Shown piece after piece: positions 31,046-40,850 of a stretch of 41,615 nt of DNA. Both the position numbers and the translations under genes were made by a program. The notes below the pieces were generated by a model. That model was given only the letters and a program-made list of their open reading frames with translations, was not told where the DNA came from and searched no databases. The first letter of the stretch is position 1, and each line of letters begins with the position of its first letter. Source of the stretch: Sphingobacteriales bacterium. GTDB lineage: Bacteria; Bacteroidota; Bacteroidia; Chitinophagales; Chitinophagaceae. The stretch is from positions 1 to 41,615 of the forward strand of contig JACPUV010000050.1 in assembly GCA_016192105.1 (NCBI GenBank). Reading direction: 5' to 3'.

Positions 31046-32737
31046 ATGTACCGACCGTTCCGTCTTTTAATTTATATCTCTTTTGCTTTTAGCTGCTTTA
31101 CGGCCCATGCACAGCCATTAAACAAGAAAGAAAAATTTACCCGGGAGGATACGCTTCGTGGCAGTAATGGTCCCGGCCGGGATTGGTGGGATGTTAAACA
31201 CTATTCAATAAATATAACCCCGGATTATCCACAGAAGCGGCTCTCCGGAAAGGTGGAGATCCTGTATACGGTAAAGGAAGACAGCAACGGTAAACCCATG
31301 CAGATCGACCTGCAACAGCCGATGCAGATCGACAGTGTACAAGGTTTAGCTGGCAATAAGTTTTCTTTTCGCCGGGAAGGGAATGTGTATTATATAGATT
31401 TCGGGAAGAAGAAACAGGAGCAGTGGCTTACCAAAAACGATATCCCTGCTCTTCACCAGGTAAAGATCTGGTTCTCCGGTAAACCCCGGAAAGCTGTTAA
31501 TCCACCCTGGGATGGGGGCTGGATCTGGACCCGGGATAACAAAGGGCGGCCCTGGATGACGGTGGCCTGCCAGGGATTGGGCGCCAGTGTATGGTATCCC
31601 TGCAAGGATTACCAGGGCGATGAACCGGATAGCGGGGCCATACTTGCTGTCACGGTGCCCGATTCACTAAGCGCTGTTGGCAATGGGCGGTTGATCAGTA
31701 AAAACAATGATAAGAAAGGATACAGTACCTGGACCTGGCAGGTGAAGAGCCCCATCAACAATTATAATATTGTTCCCTATATCGGCAAGTATGCGCACTT
31801 GACGGATACATATACCGGTGAAAAAGGAGAAGCACTGAGTCTGGATTACTGGGTACTGGATTATGACTCGGCCCGGGCCGAAAAACAATTTGGCCGGGAT
31901 GTGAAACGGATGCTGAAAGCTTTTGAATACTGGTTCGGCCCCTACCCTTTTTATGAGGATGGTTATAAACTGGTGGAATCCCCCCACCTGGGTATGGAAC
32001 ACCAGAGCGCCGTAGCCTATGGCAATCACTTTCTCGATGGCTATCTCGGTATGGACCTCTCCGGCAGTGGCTGGGGTAAAAAATGGGATTATATCATCAT
32101 TCACGAAAGCGGTCATGAATGGTTTGCCAATAATATCACCACGAAAGATATTGCCGATATGTGGGTGCATGAAGGGTTCACCATGTATTCCGAAGTGTTG
32201 TTCACCGAATACTATTACGGGAAAAAAGCGGCTGATGAATATTTGCAGGGAATCCGCAACAATATCAGCAATGACCGTCCGCTGATCGGCCCATATGGGG
32301 TTAATAAGGAGGGCAGCGGGGATATGTATAATAAAGGAGCCAGCCTCCTGCATACCATCCGCCAGGTGATCCATAATGACAGTTTATTCCGGGAAATCCT
32401 GCGGGGACTGAACAAAGAATTTTGGCATCAGGCCGTTGACACAAAAGAGATCGAGGATTATTTCTCCCGAAAATCGGGTAAGGACCTGTCGGGCATCTTT
32501 GATCAGTACCTGCGCAGTACCGAAATCCCGGTACTGGAATATAAAACCGAAGGGAACAAACTGCACTACCGCTGGAGTCATTGTATGCCTGGTTTCCATA
32601 TGCCCCTGTTACTGGAAGGCAAAACGGAATACTGGCTCTATCCCCGCACGGACTGGCAGGACATCCTGCTGCCGGAGGGAACAGGCATCAATGACCTGAA
32701 CCCCAATTTTTATATCACCCTGGAAAAAATGCTCTGA
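31046..32737 (+). CDS. Exported M1-family metallopeptidase
   Basis: A protein of 563 residues, signal peptide about 1-22 (LLIYISFAFSCFTAHAQ). The N-terminal beta saddle (about 50-260) has KHYSINITPDYPQKRLSG. The catalytic domain has HESGHEWFANN (HExxH, 353-357) with third ligand Glu376 in DMWVHEGFTMYSE. The substrate-binding GxMEN loop of M1 aminopeptidases is here LGMEHQSAVAYGN: Met-Glu is kept but Asn is replaced by His. The long C-terminal helical domain of ERAP/PepN-type enzymes is absent, as in short bacterial M1 enzymes. It would trim peptides in the periplasm. Cotranscription with the flippase 43 nt downstream is possible but the functional link is weak. Confidence 0.92.
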   Translation: MYRPFRLLIYISFAFSCFTAHAQPLNKKEKFTREDTLRGSNGPGRDWWDVKHYSINITPDYPQKRLSGKVEILYTVKEDSNGKPMQIDLQQPMQIDSVQGLAGNKFSFRREGNVYYIDFGKKKQEQWLTKNDIPALHQVKIWFSGKPRKAVNPPWDGGWIWTRDNKGRPWMTVACQGLGASVWYPCKDYQGDEPDSGAILAVTVPDSLSAVGNGRLISKNNDKKGYSTWTWQVKSPINNYNIVPYIGKYAHLTDTYTGEKGEALSLDYWVLDYDSARAEKQFGRDVKRMLKAFEYWFGPYPFYEDGYKLVESPHLGMEHQSAVAYGNHFLDGYLGMDLSGSGWGKKWDYIIIHESGHEWFANNITTKDIADMWVHEGFTMYSEVLFTEYYYGKKAADEYLQGIRNNISNDRPLIGPYGVNKEGSGDMYNKGASLLHTIRQVIHNDSLFREILRGLNKEFWHQAVDTKEIEDYFSRKSGKDLSGIFDQYLRSTEIPVLEYKTEGNKLHYRWSHCMPGFHMPLLLEGKTEYWLYPRTDWQDILLPEGTGINDLNPNFYITLEKML

Positions 32738-32780
32738 TCCGGTTTGATGCGCATTCACGCCTGACCATTATCTTTACGAA

Positions 32781-34280
32781 ATGAGCAATATCCGGCGGCA
32801 AAGTATTATCTCATCGTTGGTGATCTATATTGGTTTCGGCGTCGGCCTGCTGAATATCTATTTATTTACCCGGAAAGGCATTTTCCTGGAGCCGCAATAT
32901 GGGTTGTACAATGCCTTTATTGCCATTGCAACACTTATGATGGCATTTTCCAGTTTCGGGATGCCGACCTATATCTATAAGTTCTTCCCTTATTACAAAT
33001 CACACCTGCCGGATAAGAAGAATGACCAGGCTTCCGTTGCACTGGTCACCGGGATTATTGGTTTTATGGTGATCATTTTAGCGGGCATCCTGTTTAAACC
33101 ACTGGTGATAAAAAAATACATCACCTATGCCCCGGAGATCATAACATATTATAACTGGATATTTCTCCTCGGCTTCGGGCTGCTGATCTTTACCCTGCTG
33201 GAAGCCTGGGCCTGGCAGATTCATAAATCCGTTTTTACCAATTTCCTGAAAGAACTGGGCTGGCGGCTCTTTATCATGGTGCTGATCCTGCTGTTTGCAT
33301 TCCAGCTGATTTCGTTCGACCTGTTTATTAAACTGTTTTCATTCAGTTATCCCTTTATTGCGGTCATCCTGCTGCTGTACCTGCTCTATACCCGGCAGCT
33401 CCATTTTAATTTCCGCCTGAGCAAGGTAACCCGCCGGTTTTCCGGCAGCATCCTGAAACTGACCTCCTTTGTTTATGCGGCGCTGGTTGTTTTTAATATC
33501 TCCATCGTCTTCGATTCCCTGCTGATCAGTTCGGTGCTGCAGGATGCGCTGGCCCAACTGGCGGTTTATTCCGTGGCCCAGAATATTGCCGCCATGATCC
33601 AGGCGCCTCAACGGGGTATTATCAGTGCCTCCATGATCCACCTGGCCACCGCCTGGAAAGAAAAAAACAGGGAATTGATCCGGAAAATTTACCAGCGTTC
33701 TTCCATTAACCAGTTGTTGTTTGCCTGTGGTTTCTTTTCGCTTGTAGTAATAAACCTGCAGGACGTGGTTGTTACATTCGAATTAAAAGATACCTATCTG
33801 AAAGCTTTTTATGTGGTGATCTTCCTGGGGCTGGCCAAAGTGGTGGATATGGGTACCGGTGTGAATTCACAGATCATTGCCACATCCACCTACTGGCGTT
33901 TTGAATTATTCAGCGGGATCATCTTACTCAGTGTCATGTTGCCGCTAAGTTATTTTCTCACGAAAAGCTATGGGATTGTGGGTACAGCTGTAGCCCAACT
34001 CATTTCCATCAGTATCTATAACCTGATCCGGGTACTGTTTCTCTGGAATAAATTCAGGCTGCAGCCTTTCTCCCGGCATACAGTTTATACCCTCCTGCTG
34101 GGGGGCGCCTGCTTTACGCTGAGTTACCTGCTCTTCCGTGATTTGCACAGCTGGGTCGGTCTTATTGCCCGCAGCCTGTTTTTCATTGTTGTATATGCCG
34201 GGGGGGCCACCTACATGAAATTATCACCCGATATACAACCGGTGCTACAGAATATCCTTAAAAGAGTGGGAGTACGATAA
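32781..34280 (+). CDS. Polysaccharide flippase (MOP superfamily, Wzx-like)
   Basis: A protein of 499 residues and mostly membrane, about 14 hydrophobic helices (IISSLVIYIGFGVGLLNIYLF, VALVTGIIGFMVIILAGILF, LGWRLFIMVLILLFAF, LFSGIILLSVMLPLSYFL, LLLGGACFTLSYLLF). Length and helix count fit lipopolysaccharide/O-unit flippases. It probably moves an undecaprenyl-linked glycan across the inner membrane. There are no glycosyltransferase genes around it, so it is not in a polysaccharide cluster; the substrate is unknown. Confidence 0.85.
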   Translation: MSNIRRQSIISSLVIYIGFGVGLLNIYLFTRKGIFLEPQYGLYNAFIAIATLMMAFSSFGMPTYIYKFFPYYKSHLPDKKNDQASVALVTGIIGFMVIILAGILFKPLVIKKYITYAPEIITYYNWIFLLGFGLLIFTLLEAWAWQIHKSVFTNFLKELGWRLFIMVLILLFAFQLISFDLFIKLFSFSYPFIAVILLLYLLYTRQLHFNFRLSKVTRRFSGSILKLTSFVYAALVVFNISIVFDSLLISSVLQDALAQLAVYSVAQNIAAMIQAPQRGIISASMIHLATAWKEKNRELIRKIYQRSSINQLLFACGFFSLVVINLQDVVVTFELKDTYLKAFYVVIFLGLAKVVDMGTGVNSQIIATSTYWRFELFSGIILLSVMLPLSYFLTKSYGIVGTAVAQLISISIYNLIRVLFLWNKFRLQPFSRHTVYTLLLGGACFTLSYLLFRDLHSWVGLIARSLFFIVVYAGGATYMKLSPDIQPVLQNILKRVGVR

Positions 34281-34284
34281 GCGA

Positions 34285-35049
34285 TTACTTGCTGGCCACG
34301 ACTTGCTTTTCATCGATCCGCCCGGCGCCTGCAAAACGCTTCAGGTAATAGGACTCAAACAGGTCGCTCACCATAACGCCTCTTGAAACAGAAGCATGGA
34401 TGAATTTATTATTCCCGAGGTACACGCCTACATGAGAGATGCCCCGTCCTTTTGTATTAAAAAATACCAGGTCGCCTTCCTGGAGTTCGGTAGTGGATAT
34501 TTTGCGGCTTACCCGGTATTGGTCGCGGGATACACGGGGAAGCATTAACCCATAAGCTGCTGTGTAAACGGCTACTGTAAAACCAGAACAATCCACCCCG
34601 CTCTTTGTATTGCCCCCCACACGGTACCGTACGCCATACCATTCATCCACTGCATTCAATAAGGTATTGCTTGGCAGGGATTCCACTTCGGTATTGAGAA
34701 GCAGGGAATACTTGAACTGAACAGGAGAAGCGGTTTCCACAGAAGGGGTCCGGCCTGCAAACAGGTTCAATGGAACGGAAGGTTGCTCTTTTATTACCGG
34801 CCGCTCCTGGATTTGTACCGGCCGCTTGTTCTTTTCGGTTTCTCCGGTACCCATGACTTCCTCTTTGGAAACCGCATTCCGGGGTGTAATAGAAATATCT
34901 TCTATAAATTTAGCCTTCGCGGGTGCAGCCGGTGCGGGCTCCGCAATTGCGGATACCTGCCGGTTACTGGTAAAGCTCATCTGTTTCAGGGCAGTACAAC
35001 TGCTGAAAAAAATGACGAGGAATATGAGTGTTATTAATTGCTTAACCAT
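34285..35049 (-). CDS. NlpC/P60 (C40) peptidase lipoprotein
   Basis: A protein of 254 residues from the ATG at 35049; this start gives a lipoprotein signal (MVKQLITLIFLVIFFSSC, Cys18), while the ATG at 35076 adds a polar tail. A low-complexity Ala/Pro and charged region (about 25-110) is followed by the C40 domain: YGVRYRVGGNTKSGVDCSGF with the catalytic Cys, GISHVGVYLGNNKFIHAS with His residues, and LKRFAGAGRI. It cleaves peptidoglycan stem peptides, probably gamma-D-Glu-diaminopimelate bonds as in Spr/MepS enzymes. It converges on the flippase gene with only 4 nt between stop codons. Confidence 0.92.
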   Translation of the reverse strand: MVKQLITLIFLVIFFSSCTALKQMSFTSNRQVSAIAEPAPAAPAKAKFIEDISITPRNAVSKEEVMGTGETEKNKRPVQIQERPVIKEQPSVPLNLFAGRTPSVETASPVQFKYSLLLNTEVESLPSNTLLNAVDEWYGVRYRVGGNTKSGVDCSGFTVAVYTAAYGLMLPRVSRDQYRVSRKISTTELQEGDLVFFNTKGRGISHVGVYLGNNKFIHASVSRGVMVSDLFESYYLKRFAGAGRIDEKQVVASK

Positions 35050-35311
35050 TGGGATTTCTGCAAAGGTTGATTTCATAGGCGGTTAAAAAGATAATCGGTT
35101 TATAGTCAACCTGCCCGGAGGAAGGCCAGCAAAAATAGACCTTATTGTATAAAAAAAGTGATACTGCATAAACGAATTTGAAGATCGAAAATTGCCGCTT
35201 CTCTAAACCGTTGTAAATAAGTATTTTAAAAACTATATTTGGCCATTTACTGAGCAAAATCAGCACTGGCCAGGTCCAACTATTTGATTAATATTGACGA
35301 TCTGTTTTGTT

Positions 35312-36529
35312 ATGCAAATACTATTCCCTTTTTTAAGTCTTTTGCTGTTTAGCACCGGCTGCCAGCAGGCCCCGGCCAAACAGGAGGCACTGCGCCCCGT
35401 ACTTGTACGAAACCCCGCAGGGGATACTACTATTCCCGTAGTACCCACCCGCCCAAGACCCTATTCGCAGCTGGAATTTGAGAAAAAAGAAATTCTGAAA
35501 GCAGCTCCCGGCACAAAATCGGTATTATTTAATGCGGCGGGTTCAAAACTCTATGCCATGAACCTCGAAGGGATGAGTGTATATGAGTTTGACCAGTCCA
35601 GCCGGAAAATAACCCGTGAATTCAAATTCAAACCCACCCGGGGTACCGGATGGGATTATGTGAAGCACCAGCCAATCGCCTCCTTCCAGGAAAAACCGGT
35701 GGAAGCCTGCTTCAGCCATGCTGATAAAATATTATGGATATCCCTTCACAATGCCGGGGGAATTGTCCCCATCCGGCTGGATTCGCTGACCAACAATAAA
35801 GCCCAACCCGGCGGGGGACAAAAGATAAAGCCGGTCACGGTGGTATTCCCCGGAACGGCTAACAGTGTTTCATTCAATGTGCCGCTGATCGAAACCGGCA
35901 AGACCCCCAAAGTGATTGCCCGTTCTGCCGACAGCAAATATTTGTTCGTGAGCAACTGGCATTCAAACAGCATCAGTGTCCTGGAAATGGATGAAACCAG
36001 TTCCCCATTCGGTAAAGTCATTGCCAGCATTCCGGTATCGGATATCCCGCGAGGTATTGCGGTGGATGATAAAAACAGGAAATCCTTTGTGGCCATTATG
36101 GGCGGTTCCGGCCTGGCCGTGATCAATAATGAAACCTGGAAAACCGATACGATCCTTCCGGTCCTGCACAACCCCCGGCATATCGTAATGGATACCAGCG
36201 GCCATTTGTTCGTATCCTATAACAGCATCGGGAGCATTGCCTGTATTGATGCCGGTTCGGGGAAACAACTTTTTTCGGTCAAAACACATGCCCAGCCCCG
36301 GACCATTGTGCTGTCAAAAAATCACAGGTTCATTTTTGTTACCTGTTACAGCAGCGACCTGGTGGATGTGTACAAAATCAACGCTGATAACTTTGAGAAA
36401 GTGGCATCTTTGCCTTGTGAAGGTCACCCGGTGGGTGTGGACCTGTTTGAAGACGATACCAAACTCGAGGCCTGGGTCTGCAGCTATAAGAAGGGGGAGT
36501 TGAATGTATATACTTTTAAGAAGAAGTAG
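35312..36529 (+). CDS. YncE-like beta-propeller lipoprotein
   Basis: A protein of 405 residues; the ATG at 35312 is preferred over a TTG 18 nt upstream. The lipobox FSTGC gives Cys17. The body has repeated 7-blade propeller units of YncE/40-residue type: SKYLFVSNWHSNSISVLEMD, VIASIPVSDIPRGIAVDDKN, VLHNPRHIVMDTSGHLFVSY, NHRFIFVTCYSSDLVDVYKI and CEGHPVGVDLFEDDTKLEAWV. Such proteins bind surface or periplasmic partners. No catalytic signature. No clear operon partner. Confidence 0.85.
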   Translation: MQILFPFLSLLLFSTGCQQAPAKQEALRPVLVRNPAGDTTIPVVPTRPRPYSQLEFEKKEILKAAPGTKSVLFNAAGSKLYAMNLEGMSVYEFDQSSRKITREFKFKPTRGTGWDYVKHQPIASFQEKPVEACFSHADKILWISLHNAGGIVPIRLDSLTNNKAQPGGGQKIKPVTVVFPGTANSVSFNVPLIETGKTPKVIARSADSKYLFVSNWHSNSISVLEMDETSSPFGKVIASIPVSDIPRGIAVDDKNRKSFVAIMGGSGLAVINNETWKTDTILPVLHNPRHIVMDTSGHLFVSYNSIGSIACIDAGSGKQLFSVKTHAQPRTIVLSKNHRFIFVTCYSSDLVDVYKINADNFEKVASLPCEGHPVGVDLFEDDTKLEAWVCSYKKGELNVYTFKKK

Positions 36530-36540
36530 AGGGAGTAATT

Positions 36541-36575
36541 GGGAGTCGGGAGTCCGGAGTCCGGAGTCGGGAGTC
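36541..36575. repeat. Five tandem copies of a 7-bp repeat (SGGAGTC) before dnaE
   Basis: GGGAGTC, GGGAGTC, CGGAGTC, CGGAGTC, GGGAGTC lie in a row, followed by GGGCGGC. The copies differ only at the first base. Position between the propeller gene stop and the dnaE start makes it a likely slippage site. Confidence 0.85.
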
Positions 36576-36633
36576 GGGCGGCCTCTTCACAAGTAATAAT
36601 ATTGGAATAACAAGAAGTGAGGTTGAATAAGAT

Positions 36634-39600
36634 ATGAAGTTTTCACATTTGCACGTCCATACTCAATACTCCCTGCTGGACGGGGCCGCGCCCATAAAGA
36701 GCCTGTATAAGAAAGCAATCGGCGACAAGATGCCCGCCCTGGCCATCAGTGACCATGGCAATATGTTCGGCGCTTTTGAGTTTGTGGCCGAAGCCTATAA
36801 GAACAGGGATGAAGACGGGAACCTGAAAGTAAAACCGATAGTGGGTTGTGAGTTCTATATCACCGAAACCCGCCACCAGAAAACGTTTACCAAAGAACAA
36901 AAAGACCGGAGGATGCACCAGATCCTGCTGGCCAAAAACGAAAAAGGATACCGCAACCTTGTAAAACTGACTTCCCTGGGCTTTATTGAAGGGATGTATG
37001 GCAAATACCCGCGGATCGACAAAGAACTAATCCTCAAATACCACGAAGGGCTGATCGCCACTACCTGTTGCCTCGGGGCTTCTGTACCGCAGGCCATACT
37101 CCGCAAAGGCGAAGAAGAAGGAGAGAATGAATTCAAATGGTGGCTGAATGTTTTCCAGGAAGATTATTATGTGGAACTGCAACGCCACGGGATGGCCGAA
37201 CAGGACAAAGTAAACGAAGTGCTGGTAAAACTCGCCCGCAAGTACAAAGTGAAGATCATTGCCAGTAACGATTCCCACTACGTGGAACAGGATGATTTCA
37301 ATGCACATGATATTTTACTTTGTATCAATACCGGGGAGAAACAGGCCACCCCTGCCCTGCGGGATTTTGTGGATGATGATGTAAATATGAAGGACCGGCG
37401 TTTCGCTTTTCCCAATGACCAGTTTTATTTCAAGAGCACCCTGGAAATGAGCCAGGTCTTCCAGGACCTGCCCGAAGCCATTGACAATACCAATGAGATC
37501 GTGGACAAAGTGGAACTGCTGAACCTGACCCGCGATATCCTGCTGCCGAATTTCCCGGTGGAAAAAAGATTCGAGATCCATACGAAAGAGGAAATCATTG
37601 GCAAATACAAAGTCTCCGCCGAATCACAAAACCAGTGGGAGTTTTTAAAACATATTACGTACGAGGGCGCCAGGAATCGTTATCAGGAGCTGACTGATGA
37701 AATCAAAGAACGGATCGACTTTGAATTGTTCACCATAAAAATGATGGGGTTTGCGGGATACTTCCTCATTGTAAGCGATTTTATCAAAGCCGGGCGAAGC
37801 AAGGGCGTATTTATCGGGCCGGGCCGGGGTTCCGCTGCCGGATCGGTGGTGGCGTATTGCATCGGGATCACCAATATCGACCCGATCAAGTACAACCTGC
37901 TGTTTGAGCGTTTTCTGAACCCCGACCGGAAGTCCATGCCTGATATTGATACGGACTTCGATGACGAAGGCCGTCAGAAAGTGATCGATTATGTGGTAGA
38001 GAAATATGGCAAGAACCAGGTGGCCCAGATCATCACCTATGGTACCATGGCCGCCAAGATGAGCATCAAAGACGTGGCAAGGGTCATGGATCTTCCATTA
38101 GTGGAGTCCAATGCCCTGGCCAAACTGGTGCCGGAACGACCGGGGATCGAATTAAAAAGAGTATTGCATGCCCCGATGAAAGCGAAGGACGGGGAAAAAT
38201 CGCTGGAAGAAAAAGACGGGCTGGGGAATGATGACCTTGAGAATGTAAAGAAGCTGCGGGAAATCTATAAACAGACCGAATCCCCCGCGGGTAAAGTACT
38301 GCATGAAGCCGAACGCCTGGAAGGATCGGTGCGCAACACCGGTATCCATGCAGCGGGGATCATCATCGCACCAAAGGACCTGACTGAACTGATCCCGGTA
38401 GCTACCTCAAAGGACTCGAATCTCTGGCTCACCCAGATCGAAGGGAATGTGATCGAGGAAGCCGGAGTAATCAAGATGGATTTCCTGGGACTGAAGACCC
38501 TGACCATTATTAAAAATGCGCTGGCCCTGATCAAACAAAATCACGGGATCGACATTGATATCGACACGATCCCGCTGGATGACCTGAAAACATTTGAACT
38601 CTACCAGCACGGATCAACGATCGGCACGTTCCAGTTTGAAAGCCCGGGAATGCAAAAATACCTCCGGGACCTGAAGCCTGATAAATTCGGGGACCTGATC
38701 GCCATGAATGCCCTTTACCGCCCGGGTCCCATTGCCTATATCCCCAATTATATTGAACGGAAGCATGGCCGTGAAGCCATCAGCTATGACGTTCCGGAAA
38801 TGGAAGAATACCTGCAGGAAACCTATGGGATCACCGTGTACCAGGAACAGGTGATGCTGCTGGCGCAGAAACTGGCCGGCTTCAGCAAAGGAGATGCGGA
38901 TGTGTTGCGGAAGGCCATGGGGAAAAAACAAAAAGCGGTACTGGATAAAATGAAGGCGCAGTTTATCGCGGGTGCCAAGGAAAAATTGCTGCCGGAAGAA
39001 AAACTGGAAAAGATCTGGACCGACTGGGAGGCTTTTGCCCAATACGCTTTTAATAAATCACACTCCACCTGTTATGCTTATGTAGCCTACCAGACGGCTT
39101 ATTTAAAAGCCCATTACCCCGCGGAATACATGGCGGCGGTGCTCAACAACGCCGGCAGTATTGATAAGATCACTTTCTTTATGGAAGAGTGCAAGCGAAT
39201 GGGACTGAAAGTACTGGGCCCGGATATCAATGAATCCCTCAAGGGTTTTGCCGTGAATGAAAAAGGCGAGATCCGGTTCGGGCTCGGCGGGTTGAAAGGC
39301 GTGGGCGAAGCCGCTGTGGAAAGTATCATTGAAGAACGGAAAAAGAACGGGTGGTTTAAAAATATTTTTGAATTCATCAAACGCATCAACCAGCGGACCG
39401 TTAATAAAAAGACCCTGGAAAGCCTGGCTTATGCCGGCGGGTTTGATTGTTTCCCCGAACACCACCGGGCGCAGTATTTCAATGTACCGGAAGGCGAATC
39501 CATCAACGGACTGGAAAAAGTGATCAAGTACGGACAGATCATGACAGCCCAGCATGCCAGCAGCAGCAATACCCTGTTTGGCGACCTGCCGGTGAGTATG

Positions 39601-40308
39601 GAAATTCCCCCACCGCGTATTCCCGATTGCCCCCCCTGGCCGCTGGTGGTGCAACTGGATCGTGAAAAAGAAGTAGCCGGTATCTTTTTAAGCGGGCACC
39701 CGTTGGATAATTACCGGTTTGAAATGAAACATTACGGGGTAACCGCCCTGTCTGATTTTAATGAATTCAGGGAAGCGATCCGGATGCAACCCAACCCCGG
39801 CCGGCCTTTCCGGATCGTGGGACTGGTATCGGATGCCCAGCACCGGATTGCCCGGAGCGGTAATAAATATGGCAATTTTGTGATCGAAGATTATTCCGGC
39901 AAAACGGAATTTCCCCTGTTCAGTGAAGACTATATGCGGCTCACGCCCCTCCTGCAAACCGGCAGTACGGTGCTGATCCATGGATATTTCAAGCCCCGTT
40001 ATAATAAGGAAGAATTTGAGTTTAAAGTAATGTCGGTAACCCTGGCGGAAACCATGAAACGGACGATGACCAAACAGGTGACGATTGATGCCCATCCGCA
40101 GGATATCAGCCCGGAAATGGTCCGGTTTATCGAAAAAAATATGCGGGATTTTCCGGGTAAGTCCACCCTGCGGATTAACCTGACCGAGCCAAAGAATAAA
40201 ATGAAAATCAGCCTGGTGACCATGAGCGGCGGGTTTGAGATGAACGAGGAAATGATTGATTTCCTGGAAAACAAGCCGGAACTGGAGGTTCAGGTACTAA
40301 CCAGCTGA
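36634..40308 (+). CDS. dnaE: DNA polymerase III alpha subunit
   Basis: A protein of 1224 residues. PHP domain at the start (HLHVHTQYSLLDG, AISDHGNMFG, SNDSHYV). The polymerase core has GPGRGSAAGSVVAYCIGIT and the catalytic DIDTDFDDEGRQKVIDYV (about 435-455). Finger and beta-binding regions follow (MNALYRPGPIAYIPNYIERK, YQEQVMLLAQKLAGFSKG, FNKSHSTCYAYVAYQTAYLKAHYP). The C-terminal OB fold is about 1060-1130 (GLVSDAQHRIARSGNKYGNF). Complete. It is the replicative polymerase. The preceding intergenic stretch carries a 7-bp tandem repeat array. Confidence 0.98.
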   Translation: MKFSHLHVHTQYSLLDGAAPIKSLYKKAIGDKMPALAISDHGNMFGAFEFVAEAYKNRDEDGNLKVKPIVGCEFYITETRHQKTFTKEQKDRRMHQILLAKNEKGYRNLVKLTSLGFIEGMYGKYPRIDKELILKYHEGLIATTCCLGASVPQAILRKGEEEGENEFKWWLNVFQEDYYVELQRHGMAEQDKVNEVLVKLARKYKVKIIASNDSHYVEQDDFNAHDILLCINTGEKQATPALRDFVDDDVNMKDRRFAFPNDQFYFKSTLEMSQVFQDLPEAIDNTNEIVDKVELLNLTRDILLPNFPVEKRFEIHTKEEIIGKYKVSAESQNQWEFLKHITYEGARNRYQELTDEIKERIDFELFTIKMMGFAGYFLIVSDFIKAGRSKGVFIGPGRGSAAGSVVAYCIGITNIDPIKYNLLFERFLNPDRKSMPDIDTDFDDEGRQKVIDYVVEKYGKNQVAQIITYGTMAAKMSIKDVARVMDLPLVESNALAKLVPERPGIELKRVLHAPMKAKDGEKSLEEKDGLGNDDLENVKKLREIYKQTESPAGKVLHEAERLEGSVRNTGIHAAGIIIAPKDLTELIPVATSKDSNLWLTQIEGNVIEEAGVIKMDFLGLKTLTIIKNALALIKQNHGIDIDIDTIPLDDLKTFELYQHGSTIGTFQFESPGMQKYLRDLKPDKFGDLIAMNALYRPGPIAYIPNYIERKHGREAISYDVPEMEEYLQETYGITVYQEQVMLLAQKLAGFSKGDADVLRKAMGKKQKAVLDKMKAQFIAGAKEKLLPEEKLEKIWTDWEAFAQYAFNKSHSTCYAYVAYQTAYLKAHYPAEYMAAVLNNAGSIDKITFFMEECKRMGLKVLGPDINESLKGFAVNEKGEIRFGLGGLKGVGEAAVESIIEERKKNGWFKNIFEFIKRINQRTVNKKTLESLAYAGGFDCFPEHHRAQYFNVPEGESINGLEKVIKYGQIMTAQHASSSNTLFGDLPVSMEIPPPRIPDCPPWPLVVQLDREKEVAGIFLSGHPLDNYRFEMKHYGVTALSDFNEFREAIRMQPNPGRPFRIVGLVSDAQHRIARSGNKYGNFVIEDYSGKTEFPLFSEDYMRLTPLLQTGSTVLIHGYFKPRYNKEEFEFKVMSVTLAETMKRTMTKQVTIDAHPQDISPEMVRFIEKNMRDFPGKSTLRINLTEPKNKMKISLVTMSGGFEMNEEMIDFLENKPELEVQVLTS

Positions 40309-40467
40309 GCGGGGACGGACCGGGATTTTAACGGCTTTTAACAGGTTTAGCTGCCAAGTTTTCAACCGGGCCGACAAGTTTTACACAAGTTTGTGCCAGT
40401 ATCGCATGTTAACCGGGCAGGACTTAAATTTGCTATCCCATTAGCAACAAAACAAAAAAATTATACA

Positions 40468-40785
40468 ATGGCAAAAGAATTCACAGACGCTAATTTTAAG
40501 ACTGATGTACTGTCATCCGATAAACTGACTGTTATTGATTTCTGGGCTGAATGGTGCGGTCCCTGCCGTGCGATCGGGCCGGTGATCGAAGAACTTTCCA
40601 AAGAATATGACGGCAAGGCCAATATAGGCAAACTGAATGTGGACAATAACCCGGAAGTATCCATGAATTATGGCATCACTTCCATCCCCGCGATCCTCTT
40701 TATCAAGAATGGCCAGGTCGTGGATAAATTAGTAGGTGCACAACCGAAAGCGAATTTTGTAAGAAAGATCGAGGCGCATATTTAA
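40468..40785 (+). CDS. trxA: Thioredoxin
   Basis: A protein of 105 residues from the ATG at 40468; the frame extends upstream to 40393 but that part has no thioredoxin similarity. The redox motif WCGPC (Cys30, Cys33) and the cis-Pro in [12 protein letters not shown] are present, and the length is standard. No signal peptide, so it acts in the cytoplasm as a general disulfide reductase. Three CAAGTTT copies lie upstream, and a strong terminator follows. Confidence 0.96.
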   Translation: MAKEFTDANFKTDVLSSDKLTVIDFWAEWCGPCRAIGPVIEELSKEYDGKANIGKLNVDNNPEVSMNYGITSIPAILFIKNGQVVDKLVGAQPKANFVRKIEAHI

Positions 40786-40802
40786 GGATCATTCTTTAAA
40801 TG

Positions 40803-40836
40803 AAAAGCCCGGCCCCACCAGGAGTCCGGGCTTTTT
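40803..40836. terminator. Terminator of the thioredoxin gene, shared with the convergent MFS gene
   Basis: AAAAGCCCGG (40803-40812) and CCGGGCTTTT (40826-40835) form a perfect 10-bp stem between convergent genes. Confidence 0.85.
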
Positions 40837-40850
40837 ATTTACCCCTTGTC

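Noticed and set aside
31667..32374. Minus-strand open frame of 235 codons within the M1 peptidase
   Set aside because: Shadow of a gene with an intact HExxH site on the other strand.
36541..36575. CRISPR array
   Set aside because: The unit is only 7 bp with no spacers; it is a simple tandem repeat.
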